Source of the DNA: Trichobilharzia szidati
Taxonomy: Eukaryota; Platyhelminthes; Trematoda; Strigeidida; Schistosomatidae
Direction: 5' to 3'
Assembly (NCBI GenBank): GCA_944472155.2
Contig: OX235279.1
Location: 153,782,199 to 153,846,198 of the forward strand
Length of the DNA stretch: 64,000 nt
A program made the position numbers and the translations under genes. The notes below the pieces were generated by a model that was not told the origin of the DNA, made no database searches, and was given only the letters and a program-made list of their open reading frames with translations. Each line of letters begins with the position of its first letter. Position 1 is the stretch's first letter. Positions 21,155-34,438 of this stretch are shown here, one piece after another.

Positions 21155-24100
21155 TTACCACATTTCCCCTTAAATTATTAGTAATCATTCCTAATTTTTC
21201 GGTAATTTTACTCTTCTCGAAATGTCTGCTCGTTAATGCAAGTAAACTGATGACCATTCAGCTAGAAACTTCGGTGTTAATCTAATCTGATCATCTCGAT
21301 TTTGGATCCCCAATTTCGCAAAGTTTTCTGTTACCCCTGGATTGTTTTTTCTGTTTTTAGTAACTTCTGTAACGTAAAGTATTTCTAACAGTCTCATGCT
21401 GAGAACCTGGAAGTCACAACTATACCGTTTCCACTACAGAGCTAGTTTACCCTGCTTCATGAAAAATTAACAGAGGTGACCAGATTTATGGAACTCAACA
21501 ACGGTTTCATATGAGGTCCAAGTATCTTATTTTCACTACGTGATAAATATATTTCCAGTTCGAAACGAATTTCTCATCTTGATTGTTTTGTTAGTTGTTA
21601 TCATGGGGAATCAGTCATGTATGGTCTGTTGGGGGATGCTGGACACACTTAACTGTCATATTCAGCTTTTATGTCCAAATTCAGATACCATTTGAAGTTA
21701 GAAAAGTGAAATTTGTTTATTCATAAAAAAGCTGTTTATTTAAAATACATTTATCACTAAAGTTTAAAGAGATGTCTTTTAGAACTCGCTTTCTGTCGGC
21801 TGTATCATCCTTTCATTTTACCAGGTAGTGTGAACAATTCTATTCAAAGTCTAAAATAGTTGAGAAAGATAAGGGGAAGCCTTATTTAATATAAATCAAG
21901 TTTTTTTTATATTAGGTGTCACATTTTTATTCAGTATCTAGTGTCATAGATATGTGATACGAACAATGTGTTCCAACGAAATATTATTCTCACATATTCC
22001 CACAGTTCAATACGGGATTAGCAACAGAATACTGTGTGTATTTAAACATTCTGTTTTATGTCGTTTATTGTAAACCAAAATCACACGCTCAGTGATTGGT
22101 TAAAGAATATAAAACTATATATATATGCATACGGCTTGATCACTTGAAAATATACCTTGGCTTCCGTGTCTTGCCTTCTACTGTTATAATGTAAGACGTT
22201 TAGCGAGAATAGATATGAAGTAAAACGCCATTCATTCTCTAAGTTATTCACTAATACCTAGTTTTGTGTAGATTTCCTAAATACTCCGCTGACCAAGCAG
22301 AGATAGAAGTAGCCTAATATCTGACGGAAATTATCTGCGTCTCTACGATAGTATTTCTGAAGACTTCTGCTTCATCGATAAAAAGTGATTCATCTGAAAT
22401 CCATTTAAAACAAGCGATACAACGTGTTAAATATTTAAACGTAGACACTGGAATTTGATCAATAGGATCTGAATGAAAAATGCGAATATACTATGATACC
22501 ACACTACAATAAATTCACTATACAGATATTGTGGAAGTGAATGTAGTCGTGGCTTCAACTACAGGTACTCTTCAGTTGGCTGTAATTTACGCCTTTTCAA
22601 AGTTATTCGCCTGAGAAATCGTCATGGTGGTTCGATTATGATGCTTAGAATTCATAAATGACATTAACAGCATTCAGCCATCTAGTAAACTTACATAGAC
22701 TGAAAAAAAATGAAAAAAACGATAAGATTATATCTCTGGGCTGATGACTTTGTTTTGAACCTCATTAAGTTACTTTAACGGGCTCTATAGTGATGAAGTT
22801 ACATCCGTTAAGTTGTTAGTTTCAATGGCTTTCTGGTCATTTGTTCAAGCTGATCTCAAAAAGTAGGCAAAGTGGTCTGCACGGTATCTCAAGGAGGTGA
22901 ATATGTCCTTAACTCGACTTACTGAGACACTTATAATGAAGAGGTATTCTCACACTTTTAAGGCAAAAGCTATTTACAAATTGACAGGTAAATCTTAAAA
23001 TGTAGTGGTGAGAAGTATCCTATTATATTTGCTTGTTGTTTTTAAATTAGGTAAACTTGATTTAAACAAGATTCAGAACCCCTTCAATCCGTCGTAAAAT
23101 AATTTTGTTTGATTTAAACACAGAGAGATACAGCGTTTTCAGTTTCAATGTACATAACTCTTTCACTGCTTGTTTCTATAAATTTCTATAATTAAATTAT
23201 AATCAACGGCAGTTCCCGAATTCAATTCTTCTTTCATAACTGTCTACCTTAATACATAGTAATATGTTTACAATTTTGGTATTGGTCGATGTTTTATAAC
23301 AATTGTACTTTAAGACAAAGATCTCCTTTGAACAAACGACATGCGATTAATAGGGACTAGACTTACTTGGGGAAATAACTGCAAACAAACGCGTTCAACG
23401 CTGCAAAAGAACGTGTTTAATTTCTAGTTATTCAGGGCCAACTTTGATACTGAGTTTGGACTATTGGAAAATGAACGCCAGACATTTTATTTCAGATTAG
23501 TTACGTAATACCATACAACACACAAACTGGGTCATATTCACCTCATTTCCAGAAGGCCATACGGTCACATACATATAGCCAAGGTATACGATTCTGTTGA
23601 GTAAAGTTAATAGATTCAGCAGGAATATGAAAAGCACTGTCTGGTAATGTTTTGATGTATAATTCTGATTTTGTGATAACACCACACTTTAATGCAAATT
23701 GGGTACCTTTTATCTACTGCTAATCAGCTGATTATTCAGATTACATTAGAAATGTCTGTCGTAAGAATTCACCAGGTACTTATAGACCAATCCGGCTTCT
23801 TTGCTATACTTACCACGACTCAATTTCGCTTGCTAATGATTATATTTTGGTATTTACTAAGTGTCGTATTTTCCGAATGTGGGCTTGCATTTCATCAATG
23901 AAAGATTGTTATTTGGTGGATACTGACTATACATGAAATCCACCATGCGCATTTCGTCCAATTTGTGACACGCCAACTGGATACACCTGTAATACGAAGT
24001 CCATGAGGCTGTTCCAGTGAAACTTACGCCGAGTACCATTCGTTTCAAATGGCAGCTGACAAGTACCAGACAGGATGAAATGCGCATCCTAGATTTTACT

Positions 24101-24996
24101 GCTAATCACTACCTACCAAATAACGTTAATCCATACTAGAGAGCGACATATCAATGGAAGCAGACCATTTCGGTTCAGTAAATCACCAGGAAAAGCAAGA
24201 CTGATTTCAAGAAATTTATAAAACAGTGTGTTTAATAGACATAAAACGCATCACTTGTCTAAACTGCTCACAGAAAGTTCCAATGTTATGAAATTATTTC
24301 AATTTCTTGAAGAGTAATTATGTTACCATCCTTCAAATTGCGAAAATCTAACTTATTTTTACGAGGAGGCATCCTCTTAAAACATATTCTTCGTAGAACT
24401 TTATTTGCAGAAAAATGAATTACATACAGTCTGTCGCATAAATTGTCAAATCATTAGGTATGAACTTGAGTATGTAAGTACGCAGTACCGTTTATGGTCC
24501 TGTGAATAAATTATAGTAAGTGTTTGTATAACGAGTTTCAAATGATCGCAATGACCAAATGAAACTTCTCACTGTGTGTTATTCATTCATGTTACATTCC
24601 AAAACATTTTAATGGGAAAAGTTTGTTATTTCAGCTATTACCTGTCACTTTTTATGAATGTATATCCTAAGACTCCGTTCTGTATGCAAAACGGGTCACA
24701 GAAGTTGTTTTGATTAAGAGGCCATTAGTAAAAGACTAGAGATCATCGTTATACATAGAGTGAATTGGTCGATTTCGGCTTACTTTCTCTCACTATAAAC
24801 AAGTAAACAAGTGGGGAGGGGATATTTACTGTTCAACAAGACATTTAGATTTATATGAAACTCCAATTGATTAGCATTATAGATTGATTCATATACTGTG
24901 CGACTACTAATTTTAGTAGTGATTTAAGAATTAATCCATTTATACAGTGAATGAGGCCTCTGAAAAAAGGAATGGTTCAAAGAATAAATATTTCTT
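21155..24996. other. No gene recognised; co-linear with 39,000-42,893
   Basis: Two segments look slightly exon-like. One is 21,597-21,712, whose copy 2 form at 39,470-39,556 is open and reads LLGDAGHTQLSYSAFMSEFR, while copy 1 has a TAA at 21,650-21,652. The other is the minus strand 24,087-23,857, open in both copies, with an AG/ before its start and a GT after its end. Neither has a recognised family, so neither is called a gene. Short (AT)n runs lie near 22,115-22,130. Confidence 0.4.
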
Positions 24997-25230
24997 TATT
25001 CCTTTAAGTTCTCAGTGGAACATAAGGCTTAGAGCCAGAGGCTTGAAGTTTCGATAGCAGTAATGTTTATGTTTTCATGGGATGGGGTTGCTAGCCTCAT
25101 GCCCAACCTTCTCTCTTTACCAGTTTTATTACTGGCTTAGCGAGGTAAAGGAGTGCGTTGGCCGGGGATCGAACCCCAGACCACATGAGGTGTGGTTGGC
25201 GAGCATTCTACAACTGCACCACTGACGCAC
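24997..25230 (-). mobile_element. SINE family A (long, RTE-tailed form), copy 1
   Basis: On the minus strand, GTGCGTCAGTGGTGCAG starts the tRNA-like head at 25,230, with B-box GGTTCGATCCC. The body includes CCTTTACCTCGCTAAGCCAG and GGGCATGAGGCTAGCAACCC; the latter resembles the start of the RTE near 49,990-50,020. The 3' end, GCCTTATGTTCCACTGAGAA then TTAAAGGAATAAAG, resembles the RTE 3' end at 8,532-8,565. No clear target-site duplication is visible. It is shared with copy 2 at 42,894-43,125. Confidence 0.85.
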
Positions 25231-25929
25231 AAAAAATCAGTATCTTAATTCTTAATATTTGAGCATAAGATCTAACAAAATGTGAATTGTGAGTCATCTG
25301 TCTACCGCCTACTGAAAGTAGGATATGAATTTATATCTACAGTCACTGGTAAGATGAACGTGCATGATGCTTTCCTTCAATGGAAGATGTTACGTTTAAC
25401 AATGAGAACAAAATTCAGGCAATATTGCATCACTCGTTATGACAACTTGATCACAGTCTCCAACATCTATGCTTTAATTGGAAATAGTTTAGAAGATACA
25501 TGCATTAAACAATTCTTACATGGATTAGCTGTATGAGATAAATAAATATTAGAAAAACTGAAAATGAACTGGTGAGAATTTGTGTAGAAGATAGCAATGG
25601 ATTTGAAACACATTCTTGGAAATGAGAATTGACGACTGAATATTTGTAGGCACATGTATGTATCAAAACTTTTGACATCTGACGTCAGAATAGTTTACTT
25701 CAAAAACAGGAATATTGAAAAATATCTTATCGAAATGAAATTATCAAATGTTTTACCAAATCAATTTATATAATACGATGTCATGAACCGTGCAACAAAC
25801 ACGGAGAGATTGACTTGAATCTCAGCCTAAATTCTGAAATAATAACCATAAGTTCACAGATAAGAAGTCATTCCGGGTAAAACATTCTTGGTCTCCATCA
25901 TTCAGTAGGCTGCTAAGTAAAATTTGAAA

Positions 25930-26546
25930 TATTTATAGTTGCCGTTACAATAATGCTATCGGCGTATACATTTTGACGCAGAATAACAGATTAGTTATGG
26001 GTTGTCAAAATAAATAGTATTTTTCTTCTCAACAAGAGTGCTTCTTCCCTTAAACCCTCTTAGTTTCTTTACTTCCTTTGCTTATTATTATAATCAAAAA
26101 CAAAACACATAGTTCAGCGAAGAGTTTCTTTTCGGCGAATTCATTCTTTTAGCTGTACAATCGCAAATATATATATATGTTATTTTGTATGTATGTGTAC
26201 ATTAAGTTTGTCAAACAAAACTACAATTGGTTATAATTATTGTAACTAAACAGGTGAAGATTGGTAATTGAAGTTACGCAATACAAAATCAGTCAAGAAA
26301 ATTAGGTGTTAATGAAATTAGGTTAGTAACAAAGGTGATGAGTTGTCACAAACAGTTGTTAAAAAGAAGTTATGTAATAATATGAATATTTCGATGATTG
26401 AGTTTTACTCAGATACACATAGGAACAAAGTAGAGAATACGGAATTACGTAAGATTTTCTAAATGAATACAAGAATTATAAGCAATTCAAGAACAGGCAA
26501 ACAAACAAAATTGGGTCGTCAAAATCAACAAAGTCGTTACCATGAC
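25930..26546. repeat. PLE-associated arm, copy 1 (matches 43,850-44,455; inverted at 46,036-47,130)
   Basis: Begins TTATAGTTGCCGTTACAATA, includes CAAAATAAATAGTA, ACGTAGTTCAGCGAAGAG-like and GGTGAAGATTGGTAATTG blocks, and leads directly into the minus-strand PLE coding end at 26,547. The same sequence is present inverted on the far side of the PLE pieces at 46 kb, so it is one terminal arm of a PLE inverted pair. Its partner in copy 1 would lie in or beyond the N gap. Confidence 0.8.
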
Positions 26547-26916
26547 AGTAGAAGTGGTTGAGTAATTCTCTTTTGTATGCACGGCTCCGATTTTTCTATG
26601 TGAATGGCCAGAGCTTCAGCGATACAAAGAAGACGAAACCTTATTGCCTTTGGTAGGTTATTCTCGACTCTGTAGATTACTTTGAAGGAGGTGTTTGTTG
26701 AGATAAAATGATCAGTGTTAACCAGGTGTACGGTTATCGCACTCTTTATTGCACCACTATTGCCTTTTCACAACCATGCTGGATAGTGTTCTTGAATCCT
26801 CGTGGACAGGATACGCGTCGAACGACCAATGTACCTGACTCCACAGCAACAGGTAAACTGATATATGCACATACAAGTGGTCAGATGCAGGATCTTGTCC
26901 TTGAGGCTTCTGCAGA
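26547..26916 (-). pseudogene. PLE GIY-YIG C-terminus, cut by the gap, copy 1
   Basis: Matches 45,308-45,680. Minus-strand frames contain the SAxxxxHLVxTDHxI and IAEALAIHIEKS-type end of the PLE nuclease domain, with stops and a frameshift; the continuation toward the catalytic residues is lost in the Ns. Long apparent frames across this point are made of Ns and are not real. Confidence 0.75.
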
Positions 26917-27410
26917 NNNNNNNNNNNNNNNNNNNNNNNNNNNNNNNNNNNNNNNNNNNNNNNNNNNNNNNNNNNNNNNNNNNNNNNNNNNNNNNNNNNN
27001 NNNNNNNNNNNNNNNNNNNNNNNNNNNNNNNNNNNNNNNNNNNNNNNNNNNNNNNNNNNNNNNNNNNNNNNNNNNNNNNNNNNNNNNNNNNNNNNNNNNN
27101 NNNNNNNNNNNNNNNNNNNNNNNNNNNNNNNNNNNNNNNNNNNNNNNNNNNNNNNNNNNNNNNNNNNNNNNNNNNNNNNNNNNNNNNNNNNNNNNNNNNN
27201 NNNNNNNNNNNNNNNNNNNNNNNNNNNNNNNNNNNNNNNNNNNNNNNNNNNNNNNNNNNNNNNNNNNNNNNNNNNNNNNNNNNNNNNNNNNNNNNNNNNN
27301 NNNNNNNNNNNNNNNNNNNNNNNNNNNNNNNNNNNNNNNNNNNNNNNNNNNNNNNNNNNNNNNNNNNNNNNNNNNNNNNNNNNNNNNNNNNNNNNNNNNN
27401 NNNNNNNNNN
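26917..27410. other. Assembly gap (494 N)
   Basis: A run of N whose right edge (27,411) is within two bases of the start of copy 2. The duplication junction, the missing right end of copy 1 and the left flank of copy 2 lie here. The true length is unknown. Confidence 1.
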
Positions 27411-27712
27411 TTCCAAGAGTTATTGTATTTTGCACATTTGGCATCCCTTGTTAAGTTTTGATAAAGAATGTCGAATGAAACCTGCAGTAAAAAGTCGATG
27501 TCACTGTAATTTCAAAGTTCTCATCATCTGAAGACAACCTGACTCTAAAACTGTTAGAAAAGAAAAGAAACTAACTGTTCCAAGGAAGCAAAAATTAGTG
27601 TAAATTAAGGATATAAATGCAATGAATTAAAGCAGTAAACATCAGTGTCATTGTCATTTTATATGCACTACAAAGTGTGCGCTTCAAGAAGTGAAATTTA
27701 GGGGAAATAAAC

Positions 27713-28203
27713 ACTCGCCCAAGAGATTAAGCGACGGTCTAATGTTAGACCGAATTCAAGTCATTAAACTGAAGTCAGTAAAATAAAGAATAATGCAGTA
27801 TTTTAAAGAATTTAAAAGCTTGAACAAAACACCGTCCCATTCCCGAGATTTCCATCTGTTATTACTCAAATACTATTAGTCAGCCCACATAATCACTTCT
27901 GTCTATGAAGTATGAAGGGAAGGATACAAAAGCGGAAGTACTGGTGATAGAATGTTTCGAATTGGTCCCTTGCATGCAAACGTACTGTCTAATTATATAT
28001 TCACTTCATTGAAAACTGCACTTGTTTCTTTTTTTAATGCAAGGACATAACATACTGTGTCCTCTGCATCGTCCACAAATGCATCAAGTTCAAATTTGTA
28101 AATTTAGAATGCCATTATAAGAATAAAAATAATTTGATATAGTTCAAGAGTAAAATCAGAATAAAATACATCTTTTCGTATTAATGTGTAAATAAGAACA
28201 AAA
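27713..28203. other. Copy 2-specific stretch, nothing recognised
   Basis: About 490 bases with no counterpart in copy 1, where a family B SINE lies instead (9,930-10,298). The flanks match on both sides (GAAATTTAGGGGAAATA before, AAAACTGAAAACG after). Either copy 1 lost this stretch when the SINE arrived or the two copies derive from different ancestors. Confidence 0.6.
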
Positions 28204-28419
28204 CTGAAAACGTTCGTAACTTAATAATTAATAAAGCATATATGCTGACAAATCTATTTGAAAATTCGGTTAACAAGACAATATCTAATAATAATAATAA
28301 TAAAACGCCAAAATAAGAATGTGCCTATGAAAGTTCAACCTGAGGAAGAAATTGATACAGGAGACGGCGGTAATAAATGTCAGCGATATTTACAGCAGGT
28401 TCTAATTGAGGTAGTAACT

Positions 28420-28715
28420 CATCTGAGAAGTCATTGCGAAGTTGTCGCACTACATCATGAACTGGCAGAAGTTAGAATTCATGGACCATTGGATCGGCTC
28501 CCATTGGCTCAATGGTCTACGAGCTCGCTTTGTAACCAGAAGGTCATAGGTTCGGACCCCGGTGGGTGCGTAGTGATGAAGAGTTCCAAACCAGTCTGAC
28601 GAGACAGCTGTCCAGTACTCCCAGGTTTTCCCAATATTTATTAAAAGGATGTCAGCTCACGATGAAATCCTCCAACCAATCAAACAAAATCCCTTCAAAA
28701 CCAATACTTGAAAAT
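28420..28715 (+). mobile_element. SINE family B, copy 2
   Basis: Counterpart of 10,505-10,800 with B-box AGGTTCGGACCCC and the same damaged hammerhead-like block (ATGAAGAGTTCCAAACC, GACGAGACAGCTGTCC). Confidence 0.8.
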
Positions 28716-29956
28716 ATTTAAATAAAGCATAAACAGTAGTTTGCGTGGAGTAAGATGAGGCGATCAATTTTTTGTATGATAAGTAGGCATTGTTTTTTAC
28801 TAAGCCTTTGAGGGAGATGAACGGTAGTTGAGTTTAGTCTCAGTTTAAGGTTAGCAGAGTTTCATTAAAAGGTTTTTCAGGTAACGTTGACTTAGATTAG
28901 TGAGAAAATGGCTTTGCACCAAGATGAGACAAAATTCGCTAAGTCTACTAACACACTCAGGATATTCCCCGAATTTTCAACCAATTCCTGCATGCATCAC
29001 TTAACAGTTATTCTGTTTTTCTTCTGAGACGGAATCCAACACATTATGTCATGATCATATCTTTTATTGTTAACCTTTTGTTCAGGTGACTTCCATTTTA
29101 TGTTTGGACAAATTTCATATATGCCATTGTGTCAGCAGATTGCATATTCAAGTTGGTTACAGTTGTCGTATTTTATATTTCAAATGATCTGATATCATCT
29201 TATTTTCTGTTGAGTATTTTGGTAGACGTAGTTTTGAGTAAAATGACACTGTTAAGTTTTGGGCTACGTCAATTCTGAAAGATTTCACCAGTCTGGTATT
29301 GATTTAAGTAACGGATTTCGAAATACTTCATCTTCGGCGATAATTCTGGTATGCTATTCACACTTTCATTTAGGTGGTGACACATTTCGGTTTTTTGTTG
29401 TGCACCGAACGTTATTAAGTGGATACGAGCGTGAGCGCAGTTTTGTTTGTAAGAAATTTACACCAAGCAGCAGCATGACGCGTGTCCTATATCTACTGAT
29501 TATCGAAATATAAATAGAAACTTCATCAAATTTCAGTTGAATGCTTTTAGTTTTAGATAGTAAGACAAATTGTGACGATCGTCCGAGTCACAGTAGACCA
29601 TACCAGTCTTTTGTCTTTTAGTCAGCCACTACCAACTGCAGTGCTTAGCTGTCAGAAAGACGATTGCTGATATTATGTAACCCTATGCTACTATTTTCTT
29701 CACAGCAGATTCTTTGGTGGTCTTATTGCTGCATTACTGTAGATAATTTGTTTGTGGAGAAGTGTATGAAAATGAGTCTATCTACATGTCTCTTTTTCAA
29801 GTATATTTGAACAGAAAGACCACCGAAACCCTACCCATATTGTGGAATCGTTATCTTGAATAGCTACTCACAATTTTTGCTTCGTAACAGAATAACCTGT
29901 AAAGTCAAATTCATAATTACATGAGAAGAAATCAAATGAGATGGATTTAAATCATA
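28716..29956. other. No gene recognised
   Basis: Co-linear with 10,801-12,078, with no structure beyond that. The 84-codon frame at 29,259-29,513 is treated as chance. Confidence 0.45.
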
Positions 29957-30139
29957 GAGTATAACTGCATTATGGATAAGATTGTATTTTGATAAATCAC
30001 ACAGTGCTATACAGTAATATTAAATGATGACCTTTCGAGCACAAACTATTGCTCATAATCATATCATCAGTTAATATTACTGTATAACACTGTGTGATTT
30101 ATCAAAATAAATTCTTAGCCATGATGGAGTTATACTTTA
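29957..30139. repeat. Inverted pair of PLE terminal sequences (hairpin), copy 2
   Basis: Same architecture as 12,079-12,263: arms beginning GAGTATAACTGCATTATGGA and ending GGAGTTATACT, with the ATGATTATGAGCAA...GCTCGAAA motif in the centre on the minus strand. Confidence 0.85.
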
Positions 30140-30970
30140 CCACAGTGCCCAAGTTGTATACTTATATTAAACCATAAAGATTTAAAGGCACGCGGTATAT
30201 ACAGCGAATGATGAACAGGTGACAATATGTTTTACTGACGAGTTTGTGAAGATTATAATTTATGTACCAAAAGCGTGATTTTCAACCAACCGAATGAGAC
30301 GGACTGTGAATACAGTAAACAACTGGCCAAGCTTAAATTAAACCCATGGGATAATCAAAACTAATAACACCACCAACCAAGGAAATATCAGCATGTATGA
30401 ATGATGAGTCCCAAATTCGTATTCAGTGTCAATGAAGTCAGCTCAGCCTTCCGAAGAACTATTCATTCGAATAGGAAGTTAAAGAGAAGTGAACAATATA
30501 CTCTTAGTATAAGAATAATCTAACTTTGCATCCAATAATTTTACTTGGAAAAAACTTGGTCGACTGGAAGACCACATAGAACTTCTAGGAAAAAGAAATT
30601 TTCTTTGTCTAGTAGCCCGCAATTAACATTAGGTCACATGCAAATATATCTTTAGTTGGCCAGGGTGAACTTATCCATCGAAAATTGTGATTTATTAAAA
30701 AAAACATGTAGTAACCTGAATCAACCACCAATAATTTCAAATTTTCGCAGTTACCATGACTTTAAAGGTCACTAAAGAGAGTTATATACACTTGAAATGT
30801 TCTTCGTTTTTCAGGTGTCAATATGTAAATTAGTTATGCGAAAAATGCAGCTTCACTTTTCATACCATATGCTTTTGTGGGTGACAGTAAAGCTTTATGG
30901 AAACGGAGAAGCGATTAAAAACCCCATAAAGTAAAAAAAATGAATTTGAAATTGAACCCGTATCCTTGGG

Positions 30971-31700
30971 TTGGACCTACAGTTCATAAATCCGGCTTCC
31001 ATAGACAAAGACGGAATGAATTTAAAACTGAGCCTACGTGTGTATTACCAGATGTCTGTTTCCATATACTACAGTAGCTTTACTACTGTAGAAGAGGAAG
31101 TCAATTCAAGACATCTGGGCATAGCTGAGGCGCTAGCTATCCAAAACCTCAAACCCACGCTTTGTATCCAAAAGAATTACGTCCAACCCCTGTCCCTGCC
31201 ATGGCCATCATAAACAGGTAAAAATTTTTTACTTATCTAAACTTCTTGTTTATCCATGTTATTTTAAGTTTTTCTTAATCCCTGTCTACACTACCATATT
31301 TTCATATCCACTCTTCCTGTTTATTTTGTCATTTTACTATTTCTACATATTTAATCCCTGATTGCATAAACAGTTATTTATCATATTGGTTTTTTATCCA
31401 AACATCCCGTATATTTTGTTATTTCTACATTTCTAACCCCCAATTGCACAATGTCAATCTTCTTAGTTATTATAATGCTACTTTGTTCGAGTTTTATCCG
31501 TCCCCTGTTTATTATGGCATTATAATTCCTAATTGTAATTTTTATTACTTTGACCCTTAACCGGAAATTACTCTGGAACTTTCCCATCCATTTGATATAA
31601 ATACACAGATGTACAGCCTAGATGATGACTTCGTTGAAAGGAAAATTTTCTTCGCTGCAATTGTCTTTTTAATAACTACTGTAGAAGACTGATGTCTTGT
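30971..31700 (+). pseudogene. PLE C-terminal remnant and 3' region, copy 2
   Basis: The encoded 80 residues are identical to the copy 1 frame at 13,118-13,360, ending EALAIQNLKPTLCIQKNY then VQPLSLPWPS. The near-perfect identity reflects the recent duplication of a fossil and not selection. The T-rich 3' region follows, with a ~40-base deletion just after the stop relative to copy 1. Confidence 0.75.
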
Positions 31701-34298
31701 AAACGTACCTATAATATGGTAAGAAACCGTGTGCCTTTAAAGGTGCGTATTCCATCAACTCTATTCTTCAGTCTTCTATCCTGTTGCTTCTGTATTCCTG
31801 TTTACATAAAAATAAATATGCAAAGTAACGAGTATAATAAGATATTATGCAGTTTTTTAAAAGTTTTTTTTCTCTTTTTATCATTGACAAACTTTTTCCC
31901 ATTAACTGAGGCAAATTTGTTCACAATTTCGTTTGAACTCATAGGGTATTCGCCGAAAAATAGGCTTAAAAATAACGCATATCATAACGATATAAGTTAC
32001 TGTGTATTTAGTTTGGTTTCTTAAATAACTGAGATATATTTATCATTAAGTGCGATTTCACCAATTTTACTAATCTTTGAAATCACTGCAGAGGTTGAGA
32101 CAGTGTTCTTCAGCGATCACCGACATCTCTGCTCTCGAATCCATAGAGTATTTCATATTTATGGATGTGTACATTTGAATATATGTGTAGATCATTCTAA
32201 TTATTTTAAGGAATCCGACGATGATTATATCAACGTAGTGTGTTTCTGCTACATGTACACTGGAATTCTCTCTTTTCCTCAGAAAAAGGGATAATGTCTG
32301 ATTTCAGTAATGCTATTTTCTCTAGTTTTATAATATATCTGATGACTATCGAATTCAAAAGTTGTTAGGTTACTATTAGGTAGCTAAACGGTGGGTAGTC
32401 TCACTCAGTCACCTGAATGTCTTGTCTTTGATGCCTAATGTGGTCGCTGGTGCTCACAGACTTATATTTCCCATGGCTACGTTAAATGTATAATATAAAA
32501 TAAAGGCAGAGCGAATAAAATGATTTACTGGTGAGATAAATGAACCATCTCATTAGACTGTTCATCCTGAAATGTATCTGATACATAAATCTTTCTCCCA
32601 GTGTACTTTTAATGTAATGAGAATGGGAGGGAGAGCAACTACAGCCTTTCATGAATACTAAATGTAATGAACGAAAGAAAGAACTAAGTAGCTAACACAA
32701 TACAAGCTCAAATTTTTAAATAACTTGTTAGCTACCAACTGATTAATATCAACTTTCATGAAAATGTTTTGGAACAAACACCTGAGCAGAGTGACATGGT
32801 GTGATGATATTTACGTAAATGTTACTTTTGAATTTTTTTCACATAACAACAAAATAGATATTCTCTTTCTTTCTCACAAAGCTGAAACGACTTATCTTTC
32901 ATCTGCTCATCTAACGTACTTGCTGACATATGGATATGTTAAATCTTTATTGGATTCCTCTGTATGTTCAAGCATACAGGGTATACTTGGGATTTCACAA
33001 AATGCTCTGATAAATGTCAAATCACATTGTTGCAGTCAACTTCATAAAGCACCGTATTCTGTAGTGCAAAATTTAAAGGCATGAAGCAAAAGACTAATAT
33101 TTTCTTAAATCGTGTAGAGTGTAAATGATGTTCCTTAACTAAGCGATCATTTTCTAACAATAAGTTGCGTGCAAAAACACACTTAAGTGTAGTAAATGTT
33201 ACAAATTATTCTTTTTTCAGTTACTGCTAAAAAACGAATTGGATTTGAAAGGGTTGGGTTGTAATGTCTTGACTGATTTCAAGGGAGACTTCGTTAAACA
33301 TTGACACCATTTTTGAAGTTTTGAAAACCAAGAAGCACTGCACAGCTGTTTAACCCTAGCTAAAAACTCCTTAGCAGTGTGCTCCAATAAAATAGACTTG
33401 ATGGACACCTGATGAAAAATCTTAATCGGTAGAGTTCAAAATGTTGGCTGCTGAGGGAGATAAGTAAGGATGGCAGATTCAGTACAATATATCACGTGGA
33501 CCGACAGAGGTTAGAATTATTACAACTTGGTCACCTGAAGGCCAGAGAGCTCATCTCTTGAAAATGAATATCTCAGTTTAATTCCAGAAGGAATAACAGT
33601 AACGCTGTGCTGAAGATTCACAAGCTTGGATAAAATTAACCTCCCAGTTTCTAACGATTCTGTAGATAAGGTCGATTACTGATGAAATTCACTTTCAAAA
33701 TGATTTACATTTTTTTGGTGAACCTCCGGTGTGAACCTGATACCAACAAAATTTGCTTAGGTGCATAATTAGAAGGACAACTGCCTATGTTTCTGCACTT
33801 ATCGACAGACAGAACAGCATTACAGGAAATATGACGCAGATTGGTACCTAAGTTCTGCGTTCACATTCAAGTGCTAAGTTCTTTCTGGTAAAAGCTTATT
33901 ATTCTCCAAACCTATTGGCGAATATTTATTAGGCTGTGATTGAAATAGTTAATTTATTTTGTCTGTTTGCAATATGCATTCACTTGCATACCTCAGCGTT
34001 GGGCTGTTTTTCAGATAATTCTCAAACTTTCCTATCCTTTGATGAATGATAAACGACATAGCAATAAAGTTTTCACTACTACATTTGCAATATCATTAGG
34101 CAATGCTCTGTTTAAACCTCAGTTGTTTCGAGATGTACAGTAGCTTCAGTTTAACTGTGTGTATAGCTCAAGTGTTCGTCTTGATTGAAAGAAAATTCAG
34201 GTGATACTAATCGTTCGCCCCTAATGGGACGAAAGTCACATGGTTAAACCTGATTAAAATTACAATTATTTCATTATTCTTCGTACGTAAATCATACC
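31701..34298. other. No gene recognised
   Basis: Co-linear with 13,861-16,475. The longest frames (31,692-32,024 and 32,758-33,084) exist only because single-base differences in homopolymers open frames that are closed in copy 1. Confidence 0.45.
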
Positions 34299-34438
34299 TT
34301 GATATGATTATGAGCAATAAATTGTGCTCCAAACGTCATCAGTTAATAGTACTGGACAACACTGTGAGACTTTATTAAAACAAAATTTACTCATAATGGA
34401 ATTACACTCTACCACAGTGCACAAGTTTTATTCTTACA
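34299..34438 (+). repeat. PLE terminal fragment, copy 2
   Basis: Counterpart of 16,478-16,618: TTGATATGATTATGAGCAAT, AAACGTCATCAG, CCACAGTGCACAAG. The G before AAA is C here, which would break the GAAA of a hammerhead. Confidence 0.85.

Larger units (their letters stand above)
9631..26916. repeat. Tandem segmental duplication, copy 1
   Basis: From CCAAGAGTTATTGTATTTTA at 9,631 to the N gap, the sequence is co-linear with 27,413-45,680 at an offset of about 17.8 kb near the left end. Differences are scattered substitutions and small indels (a few percent by eye) plus large copy-specific insertions and losses, each listed separately. The junction lies in the gap. The copies may be a real tandem duplication or two haplotypes placed in series. 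Confidence 0.95.

Noticed and set aside
25282..25536. 84-codon frame conserved in both copies, and partly in the inverted relative at 4 kb
   Set aside because: Conservation is no higher than in surrounding non-coding sequence, and there is no domain; kept only as a note in the third-copy finding.
26708..27461. Long frames on both strands across 26.7-27.5 kb
   Set aside because: They consist almost entirely of N bases in the assembly gap.
32758..33084. 108-codon frame, complete in copy 2
   Set aside because: In copy 1 (from 14,961) one T fewer in a homopolymer closes the frame; no domain and no codon-level conservation.
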